DNA from: Rikenellaceae bacterium
GTDB taxonomy: Bacteria > Bacteroidota > Bacteroidia > Bacteroidales > Rikenellaceae
Reading direction: 5' to 3'
DNA length: 64,000 nt
NCBI GenBank assembly: GCA_015060065.1
Contig: SUZF01000002.1
Coordinates: 62,001 to 126,000, forward strand
The translations under genes and the position numbers were made by a program. This document shows, in pieces, positions 16,201 to 24,639 of this stretch (the stretch's first letter is position 1; every line of letters starts with the position of its first letter). A model generated the notes under the pieces. That model was not told where the DNA came from, did not search any database, and was given only the letters and a program-made list of their open reading frames with translations.

Positions 16201-16379
16201 GAAAATTTTCGAAGAAAAACCACCAACTCGACAACAATATCTTTTCAGCAACGCAAAAAATCTTCCAAAGGCAAACATTCCACCCCAACAAAAACCTATG
16301 ATAGGGTTGCCTAATTCCCGTTCTGTCCTCAAAAAATGAAAAAAAACAGAAAAAGTTTTGCAGTTATCAAAATAGTATC

Positions 16380-16387
16380 TATATTTG
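16380..16387 (+). promoter_or_regulatory. -7 element of tRNA-Leu(GAG)
   Basis: TATATTTG followed by C, with TTTTG 19 nt upstream as the -33 element: a near-ideal promoter about 20 nt before the tRNA. Confidence 0.75.
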
Positions 16388-16406
16388 CACACCCAAATCG
16401 GGAAAA

Positions 16407-16495
16407 GCCCAGGTGGTGGAATTGGTAGACACGCTACTTTGAGGGGGTAGTGACTAATTAGGGTCGTGTGAGTTCGAGTCTCGTCCTGGGCACCA
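16407..16495 (+). tRNA. tRNA-Leu (anticodon GAG)
   Basis: An 89-nt class II tRNA. The acceptor stem GCCCAGG pairs with CCTGGGC (16485-16491); discriminator A and an encoded CCA follow. The anticodon stem CTACT/GGTAG encloses the loop TTGAGGG, giving anticodon GAG. A long variable arm and a T arm with GTTCGAGTC are present. It reads CUC/CUU leucine codons. It is close in sequence to E. coli leuU. Confidence 0.95.
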
Positions 16496-16500
16496 AAGAA

Positions 16501-16533
16501 ATCGACAACGCAGGTTGTCGATTTTTCTTTTTC
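16501..16533 (+). terminator. Intrinsic terminator after tRNA-Leu(GAG)
   Basis: ATCGACAAC (16501-16509) pairs perfectly with GTTGTCGAT (16514-16522) around a 4-nt loop, followed by TTTTCTTTTT. Confidence 0.85.
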
Positions 16534-16635
16534 GTGGCGGGGCGGGGGAAATTATTTGAGATAGGGCAAAATAGGGTTTATTGGGCTTATTGGTCAAAAT
16601 AGTCGAATAAATTTTGCTGTTTATAAAATAATATT

Positions 16636-16643
16636 TACCTTTG
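16636..16643 (+). promoter_or_regulatory. -7 element of tRNA-Leu(CAG)
   Basis: TACCTTTG followed by C, with TTTTG 19 nt upstream. The second tRNA therefore has its own promoter although the first lies just 160 bp away. Confidence 0.75.
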
Positions 16644-16654
16644 CACCGCAATCA

Positions 16655-16738
16655 GCCCAGGTGGCGAAATGGTAGACGCGCTCGTTTCAGGTGCGAGTGT
16701 TGAGAGACGTGTAGGTTCGACTCCTATCCTGGGCACCA
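16655..16738 (+). tRNA. tRNA-Leu (anticodon CAG)
   Basis: An 84-nt class II tRNA with the same acceptor stem as its neighbour (GCCCAGG/CCTGGGC), discriminator A and encoded CCA. The anticodon stem CTCGT/GCGAG encloses TTCAGGT, giving CAG, which reads CUG. The variable arm is shorter than in the GAG tRNA. Confidence 0.95.
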
Positions 16739-16790
16739 CACTCCGCAGCGGAATTGCGGCAGTTGCAAAAATCAGAGTAAAACAGACAGA

Positions 16791-16817
16791 CGGAGCCTTT
16801 CGGGTTCCGTTTTTTTT
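16791..16817 (+). terminator. Intrinsic terminator after tRNA-Leu(CAG)
   Basis: CGGAGCC pairs with GGGTTCCG (one G-T pair) around a TTTC loop, followed by eight or more T. Confidence 0.8.
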
Positions 16818-16832
16818 GTGGTGCTATTCTGG

Positions 16833-17060
16833 CCATTAGCCATTAGAGAGGATGGCTAACACGCACGACCCCTCCGGTCTTCGACCACCTCCCCTAAAAC
16901 AGGGGAGGAGTTTTTTACTCTCCCCATCTTCCCCTTCAAACCCATCTTCCCCATAAGCAGCCATCGGCTACACCCCCGGTTCTCCCCTCTTCCCCATTCA
17001 TCCCATAAGCAGTCATAGACCGCACCCCGGCATCCCCATTTGTCGCAGACACCACAATTC
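16833..17060. repeat. Pyrimidine-rich intergenic region with degenerate repeats
   Basis: No gene is seen in the 449 bp between the second tRNA and rpsP. It starts with CCATTAGCCATTAG (16833-16846) and a hairpin of CCTCCCCT/AGGGGAGG followed by six T, around 16890-16918. Two imperfect copies of a roughly 50-bp C-rich unit follow, each holding CCCATAAGCAG (about 16950 and 17002). The plus strand is strongly C/T-biased. It resembles degenerate dispersed repeat material. Confidence 0.5.
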
Positions 17061-17116
17061 TCCATTGTCAATCATTCATTTTTTTCGAAGGATTTGGCAG
17101 TTAGCGAAATATTATT

Positions 17117-17124
17117 TATCTTTG
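17117..17124 (+). promoter_or_regulatory. -7 element of rpsP
   Basis: TATCTTTG followed by C, with a TTG (in GGATTTGG) 20 nt upstream. The leader of about 60 nt holds a small hairpin (ACCCA/TGGGT). Confidence 0.7.
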
Positions 17125-17187
17125 CAGGCTTAAAAACCCAAAGTGGGTTAGCGTATTTTATTAACTTAATTAAAATTTTATAGCAAA

Positions 17188-17721
17188 ATGGCTGTTAAAA
17201 TTCGTTTGGCACGACATGGTAAGAAGGGCTACGCTTTCTATCACATCGTCGTTGCAGATAGCAGAGCGCCACGTGATGGTAAATTTATCGAGAAATTGGG
17301 TACTTACAACCCCAACACGAATCCTGCTACGATCGACCTGAACTTCGAGCAAGCATTGGGTTGGTTAATGAAGGGCGCACAACCTACTGATACCGCTCGT
17401 GCGATTTTGTCGTACAAGGGTGTATTGTACAAGAAGCACCTGCTCGGAGGTGTTGCCAAGGGCGCATTCTCGGAGAGCGATGCAGAGGCAAAGTTCAACA
17501 AGTGGCTCGGTGAGAAAGAGGGCAAGGTTGCTGCGAAGGTAACCAAACTCGCTACCGATGCAAAGGCTGCCGAGAAGGCTCGCCTCGCTGCGGAGACCAA
17601 GATCGCGGAGGACCGCGCAAAGGCTATCGCAGAGAAGAAGGCTGCTGCCGAGGCAGAGGCTGCTGCCGCAGAGGCTACCGAGGAGGTTGCCGAGAGCGCA
17701 GAGGCTCCCGCAGAGGAGTAG
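17188..17721 (+). CDS. rpsP: 30S ribosomal protein S16, long Bacteroidota form
   Basis: A structural protein of the small ribosomal subunit. The first 85 or so residues are standard S16 ([42 protein letters not shown], then [17 protein letters not shown]). A C-terminal extension of about 90 residues follows. It is rich in Ala, Glu and Lys, probably helical, and ends in [13 protein letters not shown]. The full length of 177 is about twice that of E. coli S16, and such extensions are usual in this phylum. A terminator separates it from rimM. Confidence 0.97.
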   Translation: MAVKIRLARHGKKGYAFYHIVVADSRAPRDGKFIEKLGTYNPNTNPATIDLNFEQALGWLMKGAQPTDTARAILSYKGVLYKKHLLGGVAKGAFSESDAEAKFNKWLGEKEGKVAAKVTKLATDAKAAEKARLAAETKIAEDRAKAIAEKKAAAEAEAAAAEATEEVAESAEAPAEE

Positions 17722-17770
17722 TATAGCTCCCGAAGCGGCAAACAATGCCGATGGCTTCTTAAATTTGTGG

Positions 17771-17801
17771 TGTCCGGATTGTTCCGGACATCATTTTTTT
17801 T
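17771..17801 (+). terminator. Intrinsic terminator after rpsP
   Basis: TGTCCGGA (17771-17778) and TCCGGACA (17783-17790) form a perfect stem around TTGT; TCA and a long T run follow. Confidence 0.9.
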
Positions 17802-17832
17802 CACAATCTGTCGGTTTTCCAATATATTTTCG

Positions 17833-17840
17833 TAAATTTG
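17833..17840 (+). promoter_or_regulatory. -7 element of rimM-mnmA
   Basis: TAAATTTG matches TAnnTTTG; the rimM ATG lies 27 nt downstream. Confidence 0.55.
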
Positions 17841-17867
17841 GCAAAAAGTTGTAAACTCACAGAAACT

Positions 17868-18362
17868 ATGCTGGCAGTAGCACGTATAACCAAACTTTTC
17901 GGCACCGAGGGAGGCGTATTGCTTAACCTCTACACCACCCTGCCCGACGAGTTTGACCCCGCAACCGACCCCCTCTTTGTGATGGTCGATAATCTGGCAG
18001 TACCCCTCTGGTGCGAGCGATTTGAGCCACACGGAGCCAGCGGTGCGCGCGTGGTTTTTGCCGACCTCGACACTCCGAAACGCATCGGGGAGTTCATCGG
18101 GCGAGAACTCTTCATCGAGGAGCCGGAGCGCGAGGATGACGAGTTCTACATGGAGGATCTTATCGGATTTGCAGTTACGGCAGGCTCGCTGCATGGCGAG
18201 ATTACCGACTACTACGACAGCGACGCAAATCCCCTCTTCGGCATCACATTCAAGGGTCGCGAAGAGACTCTGGTTCCCGCTGCCGAGGAGTTTATCGCAT
18301 CGATAGACTTCGAGAAACGAAAGATTAAATTGGTACTGCCCGATGGGTTGCTCGAATTATAA
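17868..18362 (+). CDS. rimM: Ribosome maturation factor RimM
   Basis: Helps assemble the head of the 30S subunit and binds S19. The ATG at 17868 is chosen (MLAVARITKLFGTEGGVLL); the frame is open ten codons further but lies inside the promoter. Of its 164 residues, the N-terminal barrel runs to about residue 85 and the PRC-barrel follows (EDLIGFAVTAGSLHGEITDYYDS, then VPAAEEFIASIDFEKRKIKLVLPDGLLEL). Divergence from proteobacterial RimM is high, but the C-terminal V-P-A...D...I...L-P-G/D-L-L pattern is clear. The mnmA start is 15 bp downstream. Confidence 0.9.
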   Translation: MLAVARITKLFGTEGGVLLNLYTTLPDEFDPATDPLFVMVDNLAVPLWCERFEPHGASGARVVFADLDTPKRIGEFIGRELFIEEPEREDDEFYMEDLIGFAVTAGSLHGEITDYYDSDANPLFGITFKGREETLVPAAEEFIASIDFEKRKIKLVLPDGLLEL

Positions 18363-18377
18363 AATCTACAATCAGAA

Positions 18378-19559
18378 ATGGCACAGCGTGTGGTTATAGG
18401 TCTTTCGGGAGGTGTCGATTCGTCGGTTGCCGCCTATCTGCTCAAAGAGCAGGGCTACGATGTCGTGGGTCTCTTTATGATAAATTGGCACGACACGACC
18501 GGCACGCTCGAAGGCGACTGTCCATGGCACGATGACCGTGTATTTGCCGAACTCGTGGCCAAGAGGCTGGATATCCCCTTGCACGTGGTCGATTTATCGG
18601 AGGAGTATCGTCGTCGCGTGGTTGAGTATATGTTCGCAGAGTACGAGCAGGGGCGAACTCCCAACCCTGACGTGCTGTGCAACCGCGAAATAAAGTTTGA
18701 CGTCTTTTTGAAAGAGGCACAGAGGCTTGGTGCCGACTTTGTAGCCACGGGTCACTACTGCCGCAAGGACGAGGAGATTGCACCCGACGGCTCGACGATA
18801 TACAAGTTATTGGCAGGTGCCGACAAGAACAAAGACCAGAGTTACTTCCTCTGCCAACTCTCGCAGGAGCAGTTGCGCTATGCGATGTTCCCCATCGGGG
18901 AGATCGAGAAGCCGGAGGTACGTCGTATAGCCGAGGAGCAGCACCTCGCCACCGCCAAGCGCAAGGATTCGCAGGGTATCTGCTTTGTCGGCAAAGTCGA
19001 TTTGCCGGTATTCCTGCAACAGAAACTCCGTGCAGCGAAGGGCAACATCCACGAAATCAAAGCCGAGTGGGCAAAGTACAACCGTGAGATTGCCGATGAT
19101 GACCTCGCCTCGCTTGCCGAGCCGTGGCACTACACGGTACGCGACGGCAAGAAGATTGGCGGACACATGGGGGCGCACTTCTACACCATAGGGCAGCGCA
19201 AGGGCCTCGGTATCGGAGGTCGTAAAGAGTCGCTCTTCATCATCGGCACGGATGTAGCGCAGAATGTGATCTATGTCGGTGAGGGCGACAGCCACCCCGG
19301 CCTCTATCGCAAGGCGCTGAAAATCCGCACCGAGGAGATTCATTGGGTCAATCCGTCGCGGGCATTGCAGGTGGGCGAGAGTGCGCGCTTTGCGGTCAGG
19401 ATACGCTATCGCCAACCCCTGCAACAAGCAACGCTCTTCATCCGCGAGGAGGGGGCATACATTCTCTTTGATGAGCCACAACGAGGCATTGCCGCAGGTC
19501 AGTTTGCCGCGTGGTACGACGGAGAGGAGTTGGTCGGATCGGGAGTGATAGAGAGATGA
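18378..19559 (+). CDS. mnmA: tRNA-specific 2-thiouridylase MnmA
   Basis: Adds sulfur to U34 of tRNA-Glu, -Gln and -Lys using ATP activation. The 393-residue protein has the PP-loop VVIGLSGGVDSSVAAYLL at residues 5-22, the first catalytic Cys in NPDVLCNREIKF, ATGHYCR, the tRNA-contact region KNKDQSYFLCQLSQEQL, and the second catalytic Cys in DSQGICFVGKVD. A beta-barrel domain forms the C-terminus (KGLGIGGRKESLFIIG). Cotranscribed with rimM. Confidence 0.96.
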   Translation: MAQRVVIGLSGGVDSSVAAYLLKEQGYDVVGLFMINWHDTTGTLEGDCPWHDDRVFAELVAKRLDIPLHVVDLSEEYRRRVVEYMFAEYEQGRTPNPDVLCNREIKFDVFLKEAQRLGADFVATGHYCRKDEEIAPDGSTIYKLLAGADKNKDQSYFLCQLSQEQLRYAMFPIGEIEKPEVRRIAEEQHLATAKRKDSQGICFVGKVDLPVFLQQKLRAAKGNIHEIKAEWAKYNREIADDDLASLAEPWHYTVRDGKKIGGHMGAHFYTIGQRKGLGIGGRKESLFIIGTDVAQNVIYVGEGDSHPGLYRKALKIRTEEIHWVNPSRALQVGESARFAVRIRYRQPLQQATLFIREEGAYILFDEPQRGIAAGQFAAWYDGEELVGSGVIER

Positions 19560-19560
19560 T

Positions 19561-19592
19561 CACAATTCACAATTCACAATTCACAATTCACA
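19561..19592. repeat. Heptamer tandem repeat after mnmA
   Basis: The unit CACAATT is repeated four times with a partial fifth, starting one base after the mnmA stop codon. It lies before the SGNH hydrolase gene. The 7-bp period matches the array at 10297. Confidence 0.9.
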
Positions 19593-19628
19593 AAATAGAC
19601 ATAAAACCAATCAACAAACTCAAATAAT

Positions 19629-20720
19629 ATGAAACTCAAATCAATTTTGGCAATCGTGGCAATGTCGCTCATGACATTGAGCCTCTCGGCACAAGAGGTA
19701 CAGTATGTAGATGCCTCGACACTCAACATCTGCGGTTACACTCTCAAATCGGAGAGCAAGCCCTATGCTCGTTTCGACAAAACAATGCACAAGTTGCCCA
19801 ACAAGCACATCGAGGGCATGAGTCAATACTCGACAGGTCTTTATGTTATGTTCTCGACCGACAGCCGCAACATCTCGGCAAAGTGGAGTTGGGAGAAGCG
19901 CGGTATGGGCAACAATATGACCCCGATTCTTCAACGCGGTCTTGACCTCTACATCGAAAAGGACGGCAAGTGGTACTTTGCAGGCGTAGGTCGCCCCTCC
20001 GGCAACTACGAGAAGTGCGCCTCAACATGGAAAATTGCCAAAAATATGCCCGAAGGCACCAAGAAGTGTATGCTCTACCTGCCCGCTTGGTGCGAAGTAA
20101 CATCTCTGCAACTCGGAATCGACGAGGGTACAAGCATCGGAGCCATCGACTCGCCCTTCTCGTACAAGATTCTGACCCTCGGTTCGAGCGTTACGCACGG
20201 AGCATCGGCAAGCCGTCCGGGAATGACCTACACGGCGCGTATGAGCCGTATGACAGGCTTTGATTTTATCAACTTCGGATTCAGCGGAGAGTGCAAACTC
20301 CAACCCGAATTTGCAACGATTCTCGCCAACCTCGATGTTGATGCCTTCCTCTTCGACGCCTTCTCGAATCCAACGCCTGCCGAGATCCGCAAGAACTTGG
20401 AGCCGTTCATCCAGACCGTCACCGCGGCACACCCCGGCAAACCGCTTATCTTTATGCAGACCCACATGCGCGAAGATGCGATGTTTAACGAGAAGTGGCT
20501 GGCTTTCAACATTGAACGACGCGCCACGGTGCGGGAGTTGATGCCACAGATGGTCAAGAAGTACAAGAATGTCTATTTCCTCGATGCCGAGAACATCACC
20601 AGCGACATCAACGAAGGCACAATCGATGGAGCGCACCCCACAGACCTCGGTTTTGACAAATTTATCAAGACCTATCTGCCCGGCATCGTGAAGCACCTTA
20701 AAAAGCACGGAATAAAATAG
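19629..20720 (+). CDS. Secreted SGNH/GDSL-type hydrolase with GxDLY domain
   Basis: A probable carbohydrate or lipid esterase of 363 residues exported by a signal peptide (LAIVAMSLMTLSLSAQ, cleavage near residue 21). The N-terminal half is the GxDLY-type beta domain; the RGLDLYIEKDGKW signature is near residue 105. The catalytic half begins with the nucleophile block LGSSVTHGAS near residue 193, then FGFSGECKL and FDAFSNPTP, and ends with the Asp/His block DGAHPTDLGF near residue 337. The substrate is unknown. It is followed two bases later by a secreted EEP-fold gene, and both likely share a transcript. Confidence 0.85.
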   Translation: MKLKSILAIVAMSLMTLSLSAQEVQYVDASTLNICGYTLKSESKPYARFDKTMHKLPNKHIEGMSQYSTGLYVMFSTDSRNISAKWSWEKRGMGNNMTPILQRGLDLYIEKDGKWYFAGVGRPSGNYEKCASTWKIAKNMPEGTKKCMLYLPAWCEVTSLQLGIDEGTSIGAIDSPFSYKILTLGSSVTHGASASRPGMTYTARMSRMTGFDFINFGFSGECKLQPEFATILANLDVDAFLFDAFSNPTPAEIRKNLEPFIQTVTAAHPGKPLIFMQTHMREDAMFNEKWLAFNIERRATVRELMPQMVKKYKNVYFLDAENITSDINEGTIDGAHPTDLGFDKFIKTYLPGIVKHLKKHGIK

Positions 20721-20722
20721 TT

Positions 20723-21523
20723 ATGCGCAGCATACTGCTCGTCATAATGACCACAATAGCACTCCAACTCTCGGCTCAACCGAGGGTTGGATTTGCTTAT
20801 TATGACGTGGATAGGGCTTACGACACTACCCCATCAGCGTTCTATGACGACAGCGACTTCACACCCGAAGGTCGCAACCACTGGGACAGAGAGCGTTACA
20901 CCCGTAAAGTTGAGCAGATTGCAGCCACAATCGACTCGATGGCTCTGCCCATTGTCGCCCTTTACGGAGTCGAGAATGAACAGGTCGTGCGCGACATCGC
21001 AACTCACACAAAGGGCGACTATACGTTCATTCATCGCACCCTAAACCGCCTGGATGGTATGGATTTCGCACTACTCTACTATGGCGACGTTCTCTTCCCC
21101 GAAAAGGTGGAATCGGGATTCGACTATATGGTAGTCAAAGCCTCGGTTGGCAATCGTGATTTTGCATTCATACTGACCCACCGCTCCCGACTGACGGAAG
21201 ATATTGTCCTACAACTCAAAGAACAAGAGCCACATCGCCATATTGTCGTTGCCGGAGACCTCTATGGCATCGATTATGCACGGCTTGGGCTGACCGATGC
21301 CACCGCCGAGGCAGAGCGTGCCGGACACGGCGACACGTTCTATCGCAATCGTTGGCGTATGTTCGACCACATATTGACCGACACACGCCTTGCAACACGT
21401 TGCGATGTCTATGCCCGCAGGTGGCTGCTCGACCGCAACGGAGGGCCAAAATCGACCTTCAATCGCGAGGGTTATGTGGGTGGTCCGGGCAGAAAATTAC
21501 CAATATTTTGCTATATGTGGTAA
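20723..21523 (+). CDS. Secreted endonuclease/exonuclease/phosphatase-fold protein, active site eroded
   Basis: A 266-residue exported protein (signal MRSILLVIMTTIALQLSAQ). The overall order of EEP-family segments is present: YYDVDRAYDTTPSAFYDDSDFTP, an IATIDSM-type helix, VALYGVENEQVV, DGMDFALLYY, THRSRLTE, VVAGDLYGIDYARLG and WRMFDHIL. Several positions that are usually catalytic differ: the E of the family's Q-E-V-E-N is G here, and the G-D-F-N-D motif reads G-D-L-Y-G. Asp-His near the end is kept. It may therefore be a non-catalytic or altered-activity member. Its role with the SGNH partner is unknown. Confidence 0.75.
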   Translation: MRSILLVIMTTIALQLSAQPRVGFAYYDVDRAYDTTPSAFYDDSDFTPEGRNHWDRERYTRKVEQIAATIDSMALPIVALYGVENEQVVRDIATHTKGDYTFIHRTLNRLDGMDFALLYYGDVLFPEKVESGFDYMVVKASVGNRDFAFILTHRSRLTEDIVLQLKEQEPHRHIVVAGDLYGIDYARLGLTDATAEAERAGHGDTFYRNRWRMFDHILTDTRLATRCDVYARRWLLDRNGGPKSTFNREGYVGGPGRKLPIFCYMW

Positions 21524-21551
21524 AAATTGTTGTTTTTGAACAAAAATTTCG

Positions 21552-21559
21552 TATCTTTG
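21552..21559 (+). promoter_or_regulatory. -7 element of ppdK
   Basis: TATCTTTG with a TTG 19 nt upstream; leader of about 55 nt. A textbook Bacteroidota promoter. Confidence 0.75.
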
Positions 21560-21617
21560 TAGTTGCTCTATAAAAAAGCAAACACTTAACTATCAAATAA
21601 TCAACATTTAGTCTATT

Positions 21618-24347
21618 ATGGCAAACGTAAAAAGAGTTTACACCTTCGGTAACAAAGAGGCCGAGGGTAATGGCAAAATGAGAGAGTTGCTCGGTGGTAA
21701 GGGTGCGAACCTCGCCGAGATGAACCTCATTGGTATTCCCGTACCTCCGGGATTCACAATCACTACCGATGTATGTTCGGAGTACTATGCAAATGGCCGC
21801 GAGAAGATGGTCGAGATTCTTCGTCCCGAAGTCGAGAAGGCTATGAAGGGTATCGAGGCTCTTACCGGCCGCAAATTCGGTGACAAGGAACTTCCGTTGC
21901 TCGTTTCGGTACGTTCAGGCGCACGTGCATCGATGCCGGGTATGATGGATACCATCCTCAACCTCGGTATGAACGACGAGGCTGTCGAGGCTGTTTCGAA
22001 GTTGTCGGGTAACCCCCGCTTCGCTTGGGACTCGTACCGCCGTTTCGTACAGATGTACGGTGACGTAGTTCTCGGTATGAAGCCCGCTTCGAAGGAGGAT
22101 GAGGACCCGTTTGAGGTACTTATCGATGAGCAGAAGGAGAAGAAGGGTGTGAAGAACGATACCGACCTTACTACTGACGACTTGAAGGAACTTGTTAAGA
22201 AGTTCAAGGTTGCTATCAAGGAGCAGACCGGTGGCGAGTTCCCGACCAATCCTTGGGATCAGTTGTGGGGTGCTATCTGCGCAGTATTTGGTTCGTGGAT
22301 GAACGAGCGCGCAATTCTCTACCGCAAACTCAACAACATCCCCGCAGAGTGGGGTACAGCAGTAAACGTACAGGCAATGGTATTCGGTAACATGGGCGAC
22401 AACTCGGCTACCGGTGTTGCTTTCTCGCGTGATGCTGCTACGGGTGAGAACATCTTCAATGGCGAGTACCTCGTGAATGCACAGGGCGAGGACGTTGTGG
22501 CAGGTATCCGTACTCCGCAGCAGATTACCATCGAAGGCTCGAAGCGTTGGGCAAAGGCACAGAACATCTCGGAGGAGGAGCGTGCTGCGAAATACCCCTC
22601 GCTCGAAGAGGTTATGCCCGCAGTTTATAAGGAGTTGGATGAGATTCAGCACCACCTCGAAGAGTACTTTACCGATATGCAGGATATCGAGTTTACCATT
22701 CAGGACGGCAAACTCTGGATGTTGCAGTGCCGCAACGGTAAGCGTACCGGTGCCGCAATGGTTAAGATTGCAATGGATATGTTGCGCGAGGGTCTTATCG
22801 ACGAGAAGACCGCAGTGTTGCGTTGCGAGCCTGCAAAACTCGACGAGTTGCTCCACCCCGTATTCGACAAGGCTGCTATCAAGAGTGCCAAGGTCGTAAC
22901 CAAGGGTCTGCCCGCATCTCCGGGTGCAGCAACCGGTCCGGTTGTATTCTTCGCAGAGGATGCCGAGAAGGTATTCCAGACCACCGGTCAGAAGGCTATC
23001 CTTGTTCGTATCGAGACCTCTCCGGAGGACTTGAAGGGTATGCTCGATGCAGCAGGTATCCTCACTGCACGTGGTGGTATGACCTCGCACGCAGCCGTTG
23101 TTGCTCGTGGTATGGGTAAGTGCTGCGTATCGGGTGCAGGTGAGTTGGCTATCGACTACAAGGCTCGCACTATCAGCGTAAATGGATATACCATCAAGGA
23201 GGGCGACTGGGTATCGCTCAACGGTTCGACCGGTGAGGTTTACCTCGGTCAGGTTGCGACGAAGGCTGCCGATTTGAGCGGAGACTTCGGTCAGTTGATG
23301 GATTTGGCAGGCAAGTATGCCAAGATGAAGGTTCGTGCAAATGCCGACACTCCGCGTGATGCAGAGCAGGCATTCGCATTCGGTGCCGAGGGTATTGGTC
23401 TTTGCCGTACAGAGCATATGTTCTTCGAGGGCGAGCGTATCAAGGCTGTTCGCGAGATGATTTTGGCGGACGACGAGGATGGTCGTCGTGTGGCTCTTGG
23501 CAAGTTGCTCCCGATGCAGCGTGGCGACTTCGAGGGTCTGTTCAAGGCGATGAAGGGCTATCCCGTGATTGTTCGTCTGCTCGATCCTCCCTTGCATGAG
23601 TTCGCTCCCAACACCGAGAAGGAGCAGCGCGAAATGGCAGAGGAACTTGGAATCCCTTACGAGGCTGTTGCCGCAAAGGTTGAGTACCTGCATGAGGTTA
23701 ACCCGATGCTCGGACACCGTGGTTGCCGTCTGGGTAACACCTATCCGGAGATTACCGAGATGCAGGCCCGCGCAATTATCGAGGCTGCAATGAACGTGAA
23801 GGCTACCGGCATCGATGTTAAGGTTGAGATTATGGTTCCGCTCGTAGGTAACCACAAGGAGTTGCGCTACCAGAAGAACATCATCGACCGCGTGGCTAAC
23901 GAGGTATTTGCAGAGCGTAACGATAGGATTGACTACTTGGTAGGTACAATGATTGAGGTTCCGCGTGCAGCAGTTACGGCTAACCAGATTGCCGAGGTTG
24001 CCGAGTTCTTCTCGTTCGGTACCAACGACTTGACGCAGATGACTCTCGGATTCTCGCGTGACGATATCGCCAAGTTCTTGCCCGTATATCTCGACAAGGG
24101 TATCCTCAAAGCAGACCCGTTCCAGATTCTCGACCGCAACGGCGTTGGCCAGTTGATTCGCGAGGCTGTATTCAAGGGTCGTGGCACTCGTGAGAACCTC
24201 AAATGTGGTATCTGCGGTGAGCATGGCGGTGAGCCTTCATCGGTAGAGTTCTGCCACTATGCAGGTCTTAACTACGTAAGTTGCTCGCCCTTCCGTGTGC
24301 CTATCGCACGTTTGGCAGCGGCTCACGCAGCACTTAACGAGAAATAG
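21618..24347 (+). CDS. ppdK: Pyruvate, phosphate dikinase
   Basis: Reversibly converts pyruvate, ATP and phosphate to PEP, AMP and pyrophosphate. The 909-residue protein has the N-terminal ATP-grasp domain ([60 protein letters not shown]). The swivelling phosphohistidine domain carries [21 protein letters not shown] near residue 490, and the C-terminal PEP/pyruvate TIM barrel has [20 protein letters not shown] and the catalytic Cys in [13 protein letters not shown]. Codon choice (GGT, CTC, TCG) suggests high expression. It is monocistronic, with its own promoter and terminator. Confidence 0.98.
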   Translation: MANVKRVYTFGNKEAEGNGKMRELLGGKGANLAEMNLIGIPVPPGFTITTDVCSEYYANGREKMVEILRPEVEKAMKGIEALTGRKFGDKELPLLVSVRSGARASMPGMMDTILNLGMNDEAVEAVSKLSGNPRFAWDSYRRFVQMYGDVVLGMKPASKEDEDPFEVLIDEQKEKKGVKNDTDLTTDDLKELVKKFKVAIKEQTGGEFPTNPWDQLWGAICAVFGSWMNERAILYRKLNNIPAEWGTAVNVQAMVFGNMGDNSATGVAFSRDAATGENIFNGEYLVNAQGEDVVAGIRTPQQITIEGSKRWAKAQNISEEERAAKYPSLEEVMPAVYKELDEIQHHLEEYFTDMQDIEFTIQDGKLWMLQCRNGKRTGAAMVKIAMDMLREGLIDEKTAVLRCEPAKLDELLHPVFDKAAIKSAKVVTKGLPASPGAATGPVVFFAEDAEKVFQTTGQKAILVRIETSPEDLKGMLDAAGILTARGGMTSHAAVVARGMGKCCVSGAGELAIDYKARTISVNGYTIKEGDWVSLNGSTGEVYLGQVATKAADLSGDFGQLMDLAGKYAKMKVRANADTPRDAEQAFAFGAEGIGLCRTEHMFFEGERIKAVREMILADDEDGRRVALGKLLPMQRGDFEGLFKAMKGYPVIVRLLDPPLHEFAPNTEKEQREMAEELGIPYEAVAAKVEYLHEVNPMLGHRGCRLGNTYPEITEMQARAIIEAAMNVKATGIDVKVEIMVPLVGNHKELRYQKNIIDRVANEVFAERNDRIDYLVGTMIEVPRAAVTANQIAEVAEFFSFGTNDLTQMTLGFSRDDIAKFLPVYLDKGILKADPFQILDRNGVGQLIREAVFKGRGTRENLKCGICGEHGGEPSSVEFCHYAGLNYVSCSPFRVPIARLAAAHAALNEK

Positions 24348-24373
24348 TCGTTAAATAACGATAACTCCCGAAG

Positions 24374-24414
24374 GGGCTGTCCGACATTATTGTCGCGACA
24401 GCCCTTTCTCTTTG
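24374..24414 (+). terminator. Intrinsic terminator after ppdK
   Basis: GGGCTGTC (24374-24381) pairs with GACAGCCC (24397-24404), with an inner CGACA/TGTCG stem, followed by a T-rich run. It shares the GGCTGTC core with the terminators at 1338 and 44347. Confidence 0.85.
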
Positions 24415-24488
24415 CTCGGCACCCCCGACGACAAGTCGCTGCAACACAAAAAAAGGCGAAAAAATCGTCGATTTTGCCATAAAATAAC

Positions 24489-24496
24489 TATCTTTG
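24489..24496 (+). promoter_or_regulatory. -7 element of the riboswitch transcript
   Basis: TATCTTTG followed by C; the aptamer begins about 10 nt downstream, as expected for a 5' leader riboswitch. Confidence 0.65.
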
Positions 24497-24505
24497 CCCC
24501 GATTT

Positions 24506-24586
24506 ACGGGGGTGCTTGCACTGCGCAGGCTGAGATTATACCCATTGTACCGGATACGGATAATGCCGAGACCGGGAAGTAGCATA
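24506..24586 (+). promoter_or_regulatory. TPP riboswitch (THI element)
   Basis: The aptamer order of the thiamine pyrophosphate riboswitch is present: ACGGGGGTGC, then GGCTGAGATTATACCC, then GGATACGGATAATGCC and a closing CGGGAAGTAGC. The core blocks CTGAGA, ACCC and GGATAATGCC are nearly invariant in this class. It sits in the leader of the TonB-dependent receptor gene that starts at 24640. No clear terminator is seen between aptamer and start codon, so control is probably at translation initiation. Confidence 0.93.
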
Positions 24587-24639
24587 ATCAATAACATACC
24601 CCTTTTCATATTTTTTAACTAATTAAAATTTAAGAAGTT

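Noticed and set aside
19561..19592. CRISPR-like array
   Set aside because: A 7-bp contiguous tandem repeat without spacers; no cas gene is present anywhere in the window.
21915..24224. A 769-codon open frame on the minus strand across ppdK
   Set aside because: It is the mirror of a highly expressed, GC-biased gene; its translation is Leu/His/Arg-rich with no domain, while the plus strand encodes an unmistakable dikinase.
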